IMG/VR virus record: IMGVR_UViG_3300042294_004185
Span: 1-52,732 of that record
Length of the DNA stretch: 52,732 bases
Reading direction: 5' to 3' (one strand)
From: a virus
The position numbers and the translations under genes are program-made. The notes beneath the pieces are model-generated. The model had not been told where the DNA came from. It was given only the letters and a program-made list of their open reading frames with translations, and made no database searches. Shown one piece after another: positions 6,600 through 15,187 of this stretch (its first letter is position 1; the number at the start of each line of letters is the position of its first letter).

Positions 6600-7525
6600 A
6601 TTCTAATGTATTTATTTTGTTGTTCTTCTAAGGAATTAATAGTAACTTTTAAATTTCCTATTTCAAATACTCCTAAATCATTTGTTTCTTTTACAATATC
6701 ATTTAGTTGTTGAATATAACTATAATCCTCTTGAGTAAATTTACTACCTTCTAATTCAACAACTATATCTTCACCACCGTTGAACCAATACTCTATACTT
6801 TCTTTATCACCAGAATTAATTTGACCGTTGATTATAACTTTTTTATTATACACTACATTATGTTCTGATTTTCTGAATCCCCATTTTTTAACAAACTTTT
6901 TATTTGATTCTATTTCAATAGGTAAATAATCACCAACACGAGATGTTTTACTAACAAAGTGATAAACATGAGCTGAACTTACTTTTTGTTCATATCCTGC
7001 TAATTTATGTCGTAGATGTAAGTCATCATCCTCACAAAATAATTTAAAAGTATATCCATCTATACCTAAATAATCTTCTTTCATACAACCAAAAAACATT
7101 TGAGCACCACCAAATGGGCCAACTGGTTCTAATAGATCATGTTCAATTTTAATATCTAAAAACTTTTGATAATTAAAAGAAATTAAATCTGTTCCACAGT
7201 CAACAACTTTTTTACCTGGGAATTCATTAGGGAATGTAGGTGGTTCTACTCTAGTATAAGCAGTGATTCTGCCTTTAACAATGTCTTTATCCATTTGTTC
7301 TACAAATCCAGGTTTAATAACCATATCATTATGTAATAAGATTATTTTTTCACCTTTTGCTTTAGCAACAGCATTATTATAATTAACACCCATAGTTACA
7401 GTATTATCTTCTGATACTATAATTTCTACTTGTGTTTCGTCAGGATAAATTTCTCGAATATTTTTTACTAAGTTATTCGTATACTCGGAATTTGTTTTGT
7501 TTGTTGGAATAATTAATGATATCAT
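6596..7525 (-). CDS. Family 2 glycosyltransferase (GT-A fold)
   Basis: This 309-aa protein opens with the GT2 beta strand MISLIIPTNK and has SED at 38-40 and HND at 65-67, the place of the DxD metal motif that holds the nucleotide-sugar. CEDDD at 164-168 fits the catalytic-base region. It would transfer a sugar from a nucleotide donor in the cytoplasm. The last 90 residues form an extra domain with no motif I know. It overlaps the 52-aa gene downstream and the next glycosyltransferase-like gene upstream by 4 bases each, and closes the 13-kb glycan block. Acceptor unknown: host surface glycan or virion protein. Confidence 0.8.
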   Translation of the reverse strand: MISLIIPTNKTNSEYTNNLVKNIREIYPDETQVEIIVSEDNTVTMGVNYNNAVAKAKGEKIILLHNDMVIKPGFVEQMDKDIVKGRITAYTRVEPPTFPNEFPGKKVVDCGTDLISFNYQKFLDIKIEHDLLEPVGPFGGAQMFFGCMKEDYLGIDGYTFKLFCEDDDLHLRHKLAGYEQKVSSAHVYHFVSKTSRVGDYLPIEIESNKKFVKKWGFRKSEHNVVYNKKVIINGQINSGDKESIEYWFNGGEDIVVELEGSKFTQEDYSYIQQLNDIVKETNDLGVFEIGNLKVTINSLEEQQNKYIRI

Positions 7526-8475
7526 TGTACAAGTTCTCCGTTAATATTGTTTGGTAATATATTTTTTTCTTTTAGTTGACTAATACCTTTTTTAATATAT
7601 TCAGGTAATTTAGCTTCAAATTCTTTTCTTTGATTTGGAACATCATTTATTTTTAATCTATCTCTATAATATTTAGTAAAACCATCAGCTCCATCTTTTA
7701 ATAATGGGCCTGATGGATACATCCATATTGTTTCTCCTTGTAAAAGATATTGTTGAAAATCTATTTTATTAAGTTTACAAAAATTAGAAAGCATCATAGA
7801 ATAATGATCCCAAGGACCATATCCCTCCCAATCATCTTGTACAGGACATAAATCTTCATAAAATGCTTTATTATATAAATCCATCCACCCAGCAAATTTA
7901 CTATTAGACAAAGGTAATAATCCTATTTCTTCATTTGAATTTTTATTATCATATCTAATATCAAAAATATCTACAGTTAAATAATCACTATAAGGAATAT
8001 TCATATATTTAGGATTTGTTATTCTATCCCAATCACTATCTCCTACTTTTGAAATTTGGGGGGTAATTACAAAATATTTACTTGTAACTAATTTAGCTGA
8101 TTCTATTAGATATGTTAAAACATATTCACTAAAATAAGTATCGGGGCAAATTGTTATATAATAATCTATATCTTTATCTATGGCTTCTCTTTGTTGGTTT
8201 AAATGACCATATAATTTATCCCCTTCATATATTTTACTATTTACTTTGTAATCACTTAATAATAAAAGTAAAGTATTAAATTTATCAATAAAATAATCTT
8301 TAGGTAATTTACTTTCTTCCCAATTATATAAATAACTTGTAAGATTTAATTCAATATCTAAAGTTATATTTACGTCCGCTGGTAAGTGATATTTGGATTT
8401 TTTTAATTGAGTGAACATTAATAAAGTATAATCAATGTCCCAGGGCATTATATGACTTATTATTTTAATATTCAT
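7522..8475 (-). CDS. Putative glycosyltransferase
   Basis: This 317-aa protein is recognised only weakly. The stretch IDYYITICPDTYFSEYVLTYLIESA resembles the region after the first sugar-nucleotide site of GT-A enzymes, with the Asp of PDTYF as a possible metal ligand. A later NSKFAGWMDLYNKAF and GPWDHYSMMLSNF resemble acceptor loops of this fold. Its place inside the glycan operon, with overlaps of 4 and 11 bases to its neighbours, supports the call. The base composition is very AT-rich. It may instead be a structural or regulatory protein of the pathway. Confidence 0.5.
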   Translation of the reverse strand: MNIKIISHIMPWDIDYTLLMFTQLKKSKYHLPADVNITLDIELNLTSYLYNWEESKLPKDYFIDKFNTLLLLLSDYKVNSKIYEGDKLYGHLNQQREAIDKDIDYYITICPDTYFSEYVLTYLIESAKLVTSKYFVITPQISKVGDSDWDRITNPKYMNIPYSDYLTVDIFDIRYDNKNSNEEIGLLPLSNSKFAGWMDLYNKAFYEDLCPVQDDWEGYGPWDHYSMMLSNFCKLNKIDFQQYLLQGETIWMYPSGPLLKDGADGFTKYYRDRLKINDVPNQRKEFEAKLPEYIKKGISQLKEKNILPNNINGELVQ

Positions 8476-9241
8476 TTTTCAATTCATTATAAACATTTTT
8501 TATACCTTGTTCTAAACCAATAAAATTCAATCCTAAATTTATAAATTCTCCATTAAAAGGTGGAGCCATATTCCATTCTTTTATATTAATATTTACTTTA
8601 TGGTCATCTAAATTATTAATAATTTTAGCAACATCATACAAAGTAGTAGAATAATTATAACTACAATTTATTTCTTTAGGTAAATTATTTGTTTTTATAC
8701 AATAATCCATTAATGTAATTAAATCTTCCATATAGAAAAAATCCATATATTTATTTTGAAAAATTTCTATATCTTTTTTAGTAATATAATTACGAATATT
8801 AGTTTTAACAAACTTAGATTCTAATTCATTTTCATTAAATACGGCAAATATTCTTATATTATAAAAATTATCCTTATTTTGTATTGATTCATTTATTACT
8901 TTTTTACTTAATCCATAAAATGTATCTTGTTTTTCAGCCCCTGAGCCGAAATAGAAAAGTCTATTAAAGTGGTCTTTACATTCTAATAAATTATAATACA
9001 TTTTTAAATTATTATCTAAAGTAGTAGAAGTTTCAGGTTCTAATCGAAGTCCTCCTTCTACAGCACAATGTATAATAACATCAAAGTGTTTATCTTTTAA
9101 ATATTCTTTAACATTTTGTAGATTTGTTACATCTAATTCTTTACGAGAAGCACATGTGATATTATAATTAGTTTTTAAAGCGTTATATAATGATTTGCCT
9201 ATATAACCATTAGCTCCAGTAATTAAAATTCTTGTATCCAT
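8465..9241 (-). CDS. NAD-dependent sugar epimerase/reductase (extended SDR)
   Basis: This 258-aa protein has the Rossmann motif ITGANGYIGKSL (GxxGxxG) at the N-terminus and a YGLSK catalytic pair (Tyr-x3-Lys) near residue 125, preceded by the FYFGSGA strand. This is the pattern of extended SDRs such as GDP-fucose synthase, ColC and 4-ketoreductases. It probably reduces or epimerises a 4-keto nucleotide sugar with NAD(P)H. With the His-type DegT enzyme of this block it would be the natural last reducing step for a deoxy sugar. At 258 aa it is shorter than typical epimerases (about 310). It overlaps the TPP-enzyme gene by 19 bases. Confidence 0.75.
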   Translation of the reverse strand: MDTRILITGANGYIGKSLYNALKTNYNITCASRKELDVTNLQNVKEYLKDKHFDVIIHCAVEGGLRLEPETSTTLDNNLKMYYNLLECKDHFNRLFYFGSGAEKQDTFYGLSKKVINESIQNKDNFYNIRIFAVFNENELESKFVKTNIRNYITKKDIEIFQNKYMDFFYMEDLITLMDYCIKTNNLPKEINCSYNYSTTLYDVAKIINNLDDHKVNINIKEWNMAPPFNGEFINLGLNFIGLEQGIKNVYNELKNEY

Positions 9242-10962
9242 TGTATATTATTTAATCCTCCAGGTATAAAATTTTTATTTTTATCTAAAACAGGTATTAC
9301 TCTAGGTTCATGAGATTCATTTTCATCTGTAAAAATTTCTAATACAGATGGTTTGTTATTTTTCAGAAATTTTTCTAGTACAGAATCTATTTCATCATGA
9401 TTTTTTATACTAAAATAAGGTAAATCATATGCTTTAACTAATTTCTTAAAATTTGGAAAAGTAACCCCACTACTTTCTTCAGAAGCTACGTATTTACCTT
9501 TAAATAAAAACTTTTGAGTTAATTTAATAGATAAATAACCGTTATTATTTAAAATAATTAATTTAATAGGTAAATTATTATGTTTCATGGTTTGTAATTC
9601 ATGAATATTTAAATGTAAACTACCATCACCTTCTAAACAAATTACTCTAGTATTATTACTACTTGCTCCTATTGCTGCTGGAAGTCCATACCCCATAGGG
9701 GCACAACCTGTATTTGTAATTAGTCTTTGGTTTCCTTTTAATTTTAAAACCTGCATAGTAACCACATTTGCTGAGCCGTCACTAGTAATAATGTGATCTT
9801 TTTCTGTTAAATGATTATTCAGTTTTTCAATAAAATGATAATTACTAACAGTATTAATTTTATTTCTATGTTTATCTAATACAGTAATATTATTTAGAAA
9901 TTTATTTTGAACATATGTTTGCCAATCTGTTGATGTTAAATTTAAAGATTGTTGATTTAATTTATTTAATAAAATTTTAGCATCCGTAGTTACTTTATAA
10001 TCAGGAAATAAAGATGGTTTATTTAATTCATTTGAATCTATATCTGTGTATATTTTATAAGCATTTTGTGCAAAGGATTTAAAATTATAACCTGTTTGTC
10101 TAATATATAATCTTGAACCTATTGTTAAAAGAAAATCACATTCATCTAATAAATTATTAGCACATATTTGAGCATGAGTCCCAAATCGTCCAGCATAATT
10201 TATGTAATCTTCGTTTATTATATCATTTCCATTTACGGCTGTAATAACAGGAACATTAGTTTTATTTAAAAATTCTTTTAGTTCATCAATACCACCACTT
10301 AATCTAACTCCATTACCTACAATGATTAAGGGCTTTTTTGAGTTATTAAATTTTTCTACTATATGGTTAATTTCTTCATTTGTTGGTTTTGGTGTATTAT
10401 CTTCAGGAATAAATGATTCTAGTTCTTCTGGGTTGATGTCAAAAGATTGAGTATTCAAAGGTAAATCTAACCATACAGGGCCTGGTCTACCACTTGTAGC
10501 TTCAAAACATGCTTTTTCTAAATGATATCTAATAGTTTTAGGATCATTTACTTGAACAGCATATTTAGTCATATTTTTTACTGAATCTATTATATTAAAT
10601 TCTTGGTCTCCTAATTGTCTTAATGGAAGATTTGTATAATTAGTAGTCATTTCTTTGTTTACTTGACCACTAATAACAATCATAGGAATAGAATCTAACC
10701 AACTACATAATACACCAGTTAATGTGTTTGTTCCTCCGGGACCACTAGTTACAATACAACAACCCATTTTATCATGCATTCTAGCATAACCTTCAGCAGC
10801 CATAGCAGAAGCTTGTTCGTGATGATTAGCTATGTACTTTATATTTTCAACAGTTCCTAAAGAATCCATTAAAAAAATACATCCACCTCCAGATAAAGTA
10901 AAAAAAGTATCTACTTTATATGAATCTCTTAAAAACTGTATTACATAGTCTGATAATCTCAT
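9223..10962 (-). CDS. Acetolactate-synthase-like TPP-dependent enzyme
   Basis: This 579-aa protein has the full three-domain layout of the acetolactate synthase family. The activating Glu is E49 in NHHEQA. The central domain has the Rossmann-like VGNGVRLSGG stretch, and the TPP/Mg motif GDGS at 445-448 runs to NNN at about 472-474. These enzymes split pyruvate and transfer a two-carbon unit. In sugar clusters a homologue (YerE) adds that unit to a 4-keto sugar to make a branched sugar such as yersiniose. Other relatives hydrolyse cyclitol diones (IolD type). Placement among sugar genes, and no amino-acid pathway nearby, favours a sugar role. Which reaction it does cannot be read from sequence by eye. 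Confidence 0.85.
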   Translation of the reverse strand: MRLSDYVIQFLRDSYKVDTFFTLSGGGCIFLMDSLGTVENIKYIANHHEQASAMAAEGYARMHDKMGCCIVTSGPGGTNTLTGVLCSWLDSIPMIVISGQVNKEMTTNYTNLPLRQLGDQEFNIIDSVKNMTKYAVQVNDPKTIRYHLEKACFEATSGRPGPVWLDLPLNTQSFDINPEELESFIPEDNTPKPTNEEINHIVEKFNNSKKPLIIVGNGVRLSGGIDELKEFLNKTNVPVITAVNGNDIINEDYINYAGRFGTHAQICANNLLDECDFLLTIGSRLYIRQTGYNFKSFAQNAYKIYTDIDSNELNKPSLFPDYKVTTDAKILLNKLNQQSLNLTSTDWQTYVQNKFLNNITVLDKHRNKINTVSNYHFIEKLNNHLTEKDHIITSDGSANVVTMQVLKLKGNQRLITNTGCAPMGYGLPAAIGASSNNTRVICLEGDGSLHLNIHELQTMKHNNLPIKLIILNNNGYLSIKLTQKFLFKGKYVASEESSGVTFPNFKKLVKAYDLPYFSIKNHDEIDSVLEKFLKNNKPSVLEIFTDENESHEPRVIPVLDKNKNFIPGGLNNIQWIQEF

Positions 10963-11965
10963 TTTCTTCTAATCTAATTGTATTGAATATAATATTTTTA
11001 TCTGGGAAAACCAAGTTTATTTGGCCAGTGTTTTTCTTATCTGATTTAATTGTTTTTATAATGTTTTCAATATTAAACCATTTTTTATCTATATTAATAT
11101 GTTCAATTAATGATAAACCTATTTTATTAATAATGGTATAGTCTAAATTTGTTTCTATATTTAATTCTTTAAGTATATCATTTATAATTAAAATACCTAA
11201 TATCACTGCTGAACCATGAGGGAGTTTATAATTGGATGTAATTTCTAATGCATGACCAAAGGTATGTCCATAATTTAATAATTTTCTTAAACCTTGATCA
11301 AATTCATCTATTTCAATTATTGATATCTTATACTCTAAACATTCTCTAATTAATTGATTTAAATTTTCTTTAGAAAAAATATTTTTATTTAATTTATTTT
11401 GTAATATTTTAAATTTAAATACTTCTCCTAAACCACTTTTAAAATCTTCTTCACTTAAGGTTTGTAAAAATTTATCACAAATTAATATTTCTGTTGGAGG
11501 ATAAAATGTACCTAAGATATTTTTTATAGAACTAAAATTAATAGATGTTTTTCCCCCAACACAACTATCACATTGAGATAATAAGGTAGTAGGCACAAAT
11601 TTGTATTTAATACCTCTACTATAGATACTACAACAAAAACCAGCTACATCTTGTAAAGTACCTCCCCCAATAATAACAACTTCTGTATTAGATTTAAATT
11701 GGTTTTGAGTAAAGGTTTTTAATAATATTTCAATATGGTCAAAAGATTTTGTAGTTTCATTACATTCATAAAATATTTTATTAGATAAAGAATTAAAATC
11801 GTAATATTTTTCTAAATTTTTATCTATAATAAACCAACTTTGTTTATTTAAATTATTTAATAAATCTTCTATAGTATTATGAAAAGTTACTTTATAATTA
11901 TTTAAATTAGATTTAACTTTTAGAGGTACAAGAGTACCCTCCGTCAATTGTAATGTTTTGTCCAT
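10916..11965 (-). CDS. Dehydroquinate-synthase-like sugar phosphate cyclase
   Basis: This 349-aa protein matches the AroB fold. IIGGGTLQDVAGF (98-110) binds NAD, PTTLLSQCDSCVGGKT (125-140) is the signature loop, GLGEVFKF carries the zinc ligand E181, and YGHTFGHALE with LPHG supplies the zinc His residues. The family cyclises sugar phosphates: dehydroquinate synthase itself, 2-deoxy-scyllo-inosose synthase and valiolone synthases. No other shikimate gene is present, so a role in making a carbocyclic or unusual sugar is more likely than aromatic synthesis. The start overlaps the SDR gene by 53 bases and its end overlaps the TPP gene by 47, both longer than usual here. No other in-frame ATG is close, so the start is uncertain. 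Confidence 0.8.
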   Translation of the reverse strand: MDKTLQLTEGTLVPLKVKSNLNNYKVTFHNTIEDLLNNLNKQSWFIIDKNLEKYYDFNSLSNKIFYECNETTKSFDHIEILLKTFTQNQFKSNTEVVIIGGGTLQDVAGFCCSIYSRGIKYKFVPTTLLSQCDSCVGGKTSINFSSIKNILGTFYPPTEILICDKFLQTLSEEDFKSGLGEVFKFKILQNKLNKNIFSKENLNQLIRECLEYKISIIEIDEFDQGLRKLLNYGHTFGHALEITSNYKLPHGSAVILGILIINDILKELNIETNLDYTIINKIGLSLIEHINIDKKWFNIENIIKTIKSDKKNTGQINLVFPDKNIIFNTIRLEENEIIRLCNTVFKRFI

Positions 11966-12575
11966 TTATGTAAGTATTTTCAATTGTTAAAAAATAAACT
12001 AGTTTAGATATTTCATCAATATTACCTAGTCTTTTTAATGGAATTTGGTTTTTTATATTTTCTAAATCTTCTTTAGTATTATTTTGAAGAGTTAAATCTG
12101 TTAAAATATAACCTGGAGAGATAGTGTTGCATAATATATTATGTTCTGAGAATTCACTTACTATGGTTTTAGTAAGACTATGAAGAGCATTTTTACTGGC
12201 ACTATAACTACCTCTAAGGTTTTTAGCATAATCAATCCATATACTTCCTATATTAACAATTCGTCCATATTTTTTATTCTTTAATAAAGGTAAAAAATGT
12301 TGACAAATAATAAAAGGAGATAAATAATTAATGTTTAAAGTCTTATTTAAATTTTCTATAGTTTCATTTTCTATACTGTTCAAATAATTTACTCCAGCAT
12401 TATTTATAATAACATCTACATCTTTTATTGTTGTTAAATAAGATTTAACATGTTCTAAATTTGATAAATCCATTTCTTTTTTTGAAGGTGAGAGTACAAC
12501 ATGACCCTGTTTTTCAAAAAAATCTTTTATACCTTTACCAATTCCTCTTGAACCTCCTGTTAATAATACAATCAT
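11913..12575 (-). CDS. Short-chain dehydrogenase/reductase
   Basis: This 220-aa classical SDR shows TGGSRGIGKGI (cofactor site), NNAGVNYL (the NNAG strand), a catalytic Ser in NIGSIW, and YSASKNALH (Tyr-x3-Lys), ending with INGQNITIDGG as in many oxidoreductases of this class. It would oxidise or reduce a hydroxyl/keto group of a sugar or small precursor with NAD(P)H. It lies between the aldolase and the cyclase gene, abutting the former and overlapping the latter. The AT-rich coding style matches its neighbours. The substrate is unknown. Confidence 0.85.
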   Translation of the reverse strand: MIVLLTGGSRGIGKGIKDFFEKQGHVVLSPSKKEMDLSNLEHVKSYLTTIKDVDVIINNAGVNYLNSIENETIENLNKTLNINYLSPFIICQHFLPLLKNKKYGRIVNIGSIWIDYAKNLRGSYSASKNALHSLTKTIVSEFSEHNILCNTISPGYILTDLTLQNNTKEDLENIKNQIPLKRLGNIDEISKLVYFLTIENTYINGQNITIDGGYSCTSKS

Positions 12576-13372
12576 TATATATCTGCAGACTGATTAATTC
12601 TGTCTTGGATCATTTGAATACGTTTATTCTCTTTATCAGCTTGAAATTGATATGTTTCTTTTTTATTAACTAACCATTCATATTCAAACATTTGTCCTTT
12701 AGCTAAAGCTTTACTTAAGTTTTTTAGTGCTTTAGAAGGATCATAAATAGCATATCTAGTTTCAAATTTATCTAAAAGACCCTCTTTATAAAGTTCTTTT
12801 AAAAAACTATAAGAATCAGTAGTAATAGCTCCTCCTAAATTAGCAGTTAATCCTATTTGTTTTGCTTTTGTAAAAATATCTTTTGTCATTTTTAACATTT
12901 CAGGAGAATTAACATATTTTCTATCCTTACCCATAGATGAAACAAAATCAACTCTTCCTACTGTAACAGCATATAAATCTTTACTTTCTTTTACATTTAA
13001 TATTTCATCAATATTTTTATATGATTGAATAGTTTCAATATTAACAATTAATTCTAAGGACTCAACTATATCAGGAGATAAATTAGTATGGACACAGTTA
13101 ATAAATTTAGTTAATCCAAATCCAGATTCAACCATAGGTGCTACTAAACCTTTAACTCCAATAACTGATGAATCTTGAATATCTCTTGATGCTTCTGGTC
13201 CTCCTATTTTTAGAGTTAGTTTTGTTTTTGCTTGGTTACAGATTTCTTTTAACCTAAGAACTTCATTAAAAGTAGCTCCTTCATCTTCGAAACTGGTTTT
13301 GATTCCTATTAAACCATGGTTTTCTACCATGTCTGTTAAAATAGAAACGCATTTAAATTCTCTTGTATTCAT
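12575..13372 (-). CDS. HpcH/HpaI-type aldolase (citrate lyase family)
   Basis: This 265-aa protein has the TIM-barrel pattern of HpcH/HpaI aldolases: KLTLKIGGPEASRD, GVKGLVAPMVESGF (Glu for the metal) and LELIVNIETIQSY. The family joins or splits pyruvate- or acetyl-derived units and aldehydes with a divalent metal. In this block it could make or use the carbon unit handled by the TPP enzyme, or a keto acid for an unusual sugar. Its start follows the methyltransferase gene by 6 bases and its stop touches the SDR start. A direct role in sugar formation is inference. Confidence 0.75.
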   Translation of the reverse strand: MNTREFKCVSILTDMVENHGLIGIKTSFEDEGATFNEVLRLKEICNQAKTKLTLKIGGPEASRDIQDSSVIGVKGLVAPMVESGFGLTKFINCVHTNLSPDIVESLELIVNIETIQSYKNIDEILNVKESKDLYAVTVGRVDFVSSMGKDRKYVNSPEMLKMTKDIFTKAKQIGLTANLGGAITTDSYSFLKELYKEGLLDKFETRYAIYDPSKALKNLSKALAKGQMFEYEWLVNKKETYQFQADKENKRIQMIQDRINQSADI

Positions 13373-13378
13373 ATTAAA

Positions 13379-14041
13379 TTATTTTTTATGTATAATAATA
13401 GTTTTATAAGCATTTTGAATATCCGGATGTACATCTATTTGAGATATATTATCTTCTAGATATTTTTTTTCTTGTTCTGTTAAAAATTCTGAATCTGCTA
13501 TTTTTTGTTCTTTTAGTTTTGTAATAAAATCAAAAGTTTCATCGTTTCTAATACAACAACAAGGTAAATCTCTTTCAGTTACATCTTCTAATATATAAAA
13601 ACCTTTTGATTTCACATATTTAAATAAATGTCCTAAAGAAATTATTTGATGATTATGTTGATGAGAACCATCTTCTAATATAAAATCAAAATCCTTAGAA
13701 CCAAATTCATAATACATGTTAGTTAAATCCTCTCTAGAACTTTGATCTCCCTTATAAAATTTTACTCTTTCTCCCAATTCTGTTTCTAGTTCTTTCATAT
13801 CTACTATATCAAAAGTATGTATAAAAGCTTTTGAAAAATAATCATGCCACATCCTAACAGAATGTCCTCCTGTAGTACCTTCCATGCATATTCCTACTTC
13901 TAATAATCTAATAGATTCATTTCTCCACCTTGATAAGTAACTATCATATATAGGAGTATATCCATGTTTACTACTTTTTGGATATTGTGTGCCTTTATCT
14001 GTATTATAATAATTAGCTAATTCATCTAAAGTTTTTTCCAT
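13379..14041 (-). CDS. Sugar O-methyltransferase-like protein (demethylmacrocin type)
   Basis: This 220-aa SAM-dependent methyltransferase has LANYYNTDKGTQ at the start, LLEVGICMEGT (SAM loop), HTFDIVDM, and FILEDGSHQHNHQI. That set is typical of the family of the macrolide sugar methyltransferases and related LPS enzymes, where the Asp and His of DGSH bind the metal next to the sugar hydroxyl. It probably methylates a hydroxyl of a deoxy sugar. It sits between the DegT-type gene and the aldolase gene with 3-6 base gaps, so it belongs to the same transcript. The length is usual for the family. Confidence 0.75.
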   Translation of the reverse strand: MEKTLDELANYYNTDKGTQYPKSSKHGYTPIYDSYLSRWRNESIRLLEVGICMEGTTGGHSVRMWHDYFSKAFIHTFDIVDMKELETELGERVKFYKGDQSSREDLTNMYYEFGSKDFDFILEDGSHQHNHQIISLGHLFKYVKSKGFYILEDVTERDLPCCCIRNDETFDFITKLKEQKIADSEFLTEQEKKYLEDNISQIDVHPDIQNAYKTIIIHKK

Positions 14042-14044
14042 ACT

Positions 14045-15187
14045 TTATTTACTAAAAAATTCTTTGATTTTATCACAAACGTAATCTACATCCTCAACAG
14101 TCATACCATGATGAGCACCTAACAAGAATCCATTTTTCATAATAGTATCTGAGTTTTTAAATTCTTGTAGGTACTCTCTATATACTGGATGACGAGTAAC
14201 ATTACCAGCGAATGTAACACGGGTCTGCACGTTGTTGTTTTCTAAAAAGTTTAGCAATTCATAACGTTTTTCAGTTTGTAAAGGAATAGCTAACCAGTTT
14301 GGTTGAATTGAATCATCAGGTAAAATTAAATCACCTACACCTTTAAGATTTTCAATATAACGTTCAATGTTTTCTCTTCTAATTTGTGAGAATTTTTCAA
14401 AACGGTGTAATTGAACTAATCCAAAAGCAGCATTCATTTCACAAGCTTTCATATGATATCCTAATACAGAATATAAAAACTTATGGTCATAAGGAATACC
14501 GTCTACAATGTGATTAAAACGATCATCCATAATTTCCGAATCATCACCCAAACGACCCCAGTCTCTGTATTGTAGACACTTAGTAACGTGTTTTTTATCA
14601 TTAAACATTACCATACCACCAACACCACCTGCTGTAATAACGTGTGAAGCATAAAAACTAGTTGTTGCTACATCGCTTTCAGGAGTTTCAGTAATTGTGT
14701 CAGCTGAATCTTCAATCAAAATAATATCTGTTCTGCCTAACAATTTAATTTCTTGCTTCAATTTAGCCCAATTTGGTTTATTACCAATCAAATTAGGTAA
14801 CATAATAGCTTTTACATCAGGAGTAATTGCTGCTACTACTTGGTCAATATCAGCTACATAGTCATTTAATCCTACATCTACAAATTTAGGTTTATAACCT
14901 AATTGAATAATAGGAGCTAATGTAGTTGAGAATGTACAAGCAGGAGTAATAATTTTACATCCTTTAGGTAGATCCAAAGAAGCAATAGCTAACAAACAAG
15001 CTGATGAACCTGAATTAACAAATACACCAAACTTTTTACCAAAACGTTTAGCAATTTTTTCTTCAAATTCAACTGATTTAGGACCTTGTCCACCTAACCA
15101 TCCTGAGCGTAGTGATTCTTCTACAGCTTTAATTTCTTCTTCGCCATAAGATTCAAACTTATAAGGGGCGTACCATATTTTTTTCAT
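14045..15187 (-). CDS. DegT-family PLP enzyme with His for the catalytic Lys (sugar 3-dehydratase-like)
   Basis: This 380-aa protein is a full DegT/DnrJ/EryC1 member: SGWLGGQGP near residue 28, VNSGSSACLLA (58-68), IIEDSAD with D160 facing the PLP ring, then TSFYASHVIT. In aminotransferases the sixth residue of the SF[HY]xx[K] motif is the Lys that binds PLP. Here it is H182. That swap is the mark of ColD and RfbH-type enzymes, which remove the 3-hydroxyl of a 4-keto-6-deoxy sugar instead of transaminating. A 3-deoxy sugar is the expected product. The coding style is less AT-rich than the genes to its left, as in the phage core. It overlaps the GT10 gene by 4 bases. Confidence 0.85.
   Translation of the reverse strand: MKKIWYAPYKFESYGEEEIKAVEESLRSGWLGGQGPKSVEFEEKIAKRFGKKFGVFVNSGSSACLLAIASLDLPKGCKIITPACTFSTTLAPIIQLGYKPKFVDVGLNDYVADIDQVVAAITPDVKAIMLPNLIGNKPNWAKLKQEIKLLGRTDIILIEDSADTITETPESDVATTSFYASHVITAGGVGGMVMFNDKKHVTKCLQYRDWGRLGDDSEIMDDRFNHIVDGIPYDHKFLYSVLGYHMKACEMNAAFGLVQLHRFEKFSQIRRENIERYIENLKGVGDLILPDDSIQPNWLAIPLQTEKRYELLNFLENNNVQTRVTFAGNVTRHPVYREYLQEFKNSDTIMKNGFLLGAHHGMTVEDVDYVCDKIKEFFSK

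Noticed and set aside
9223-10962. Ordinary acetolactate synthase for branched-chain amino acids
   Set aside because: No regulatory subunit or other amino-acid gene is near, and all neighbours are sugar genes.
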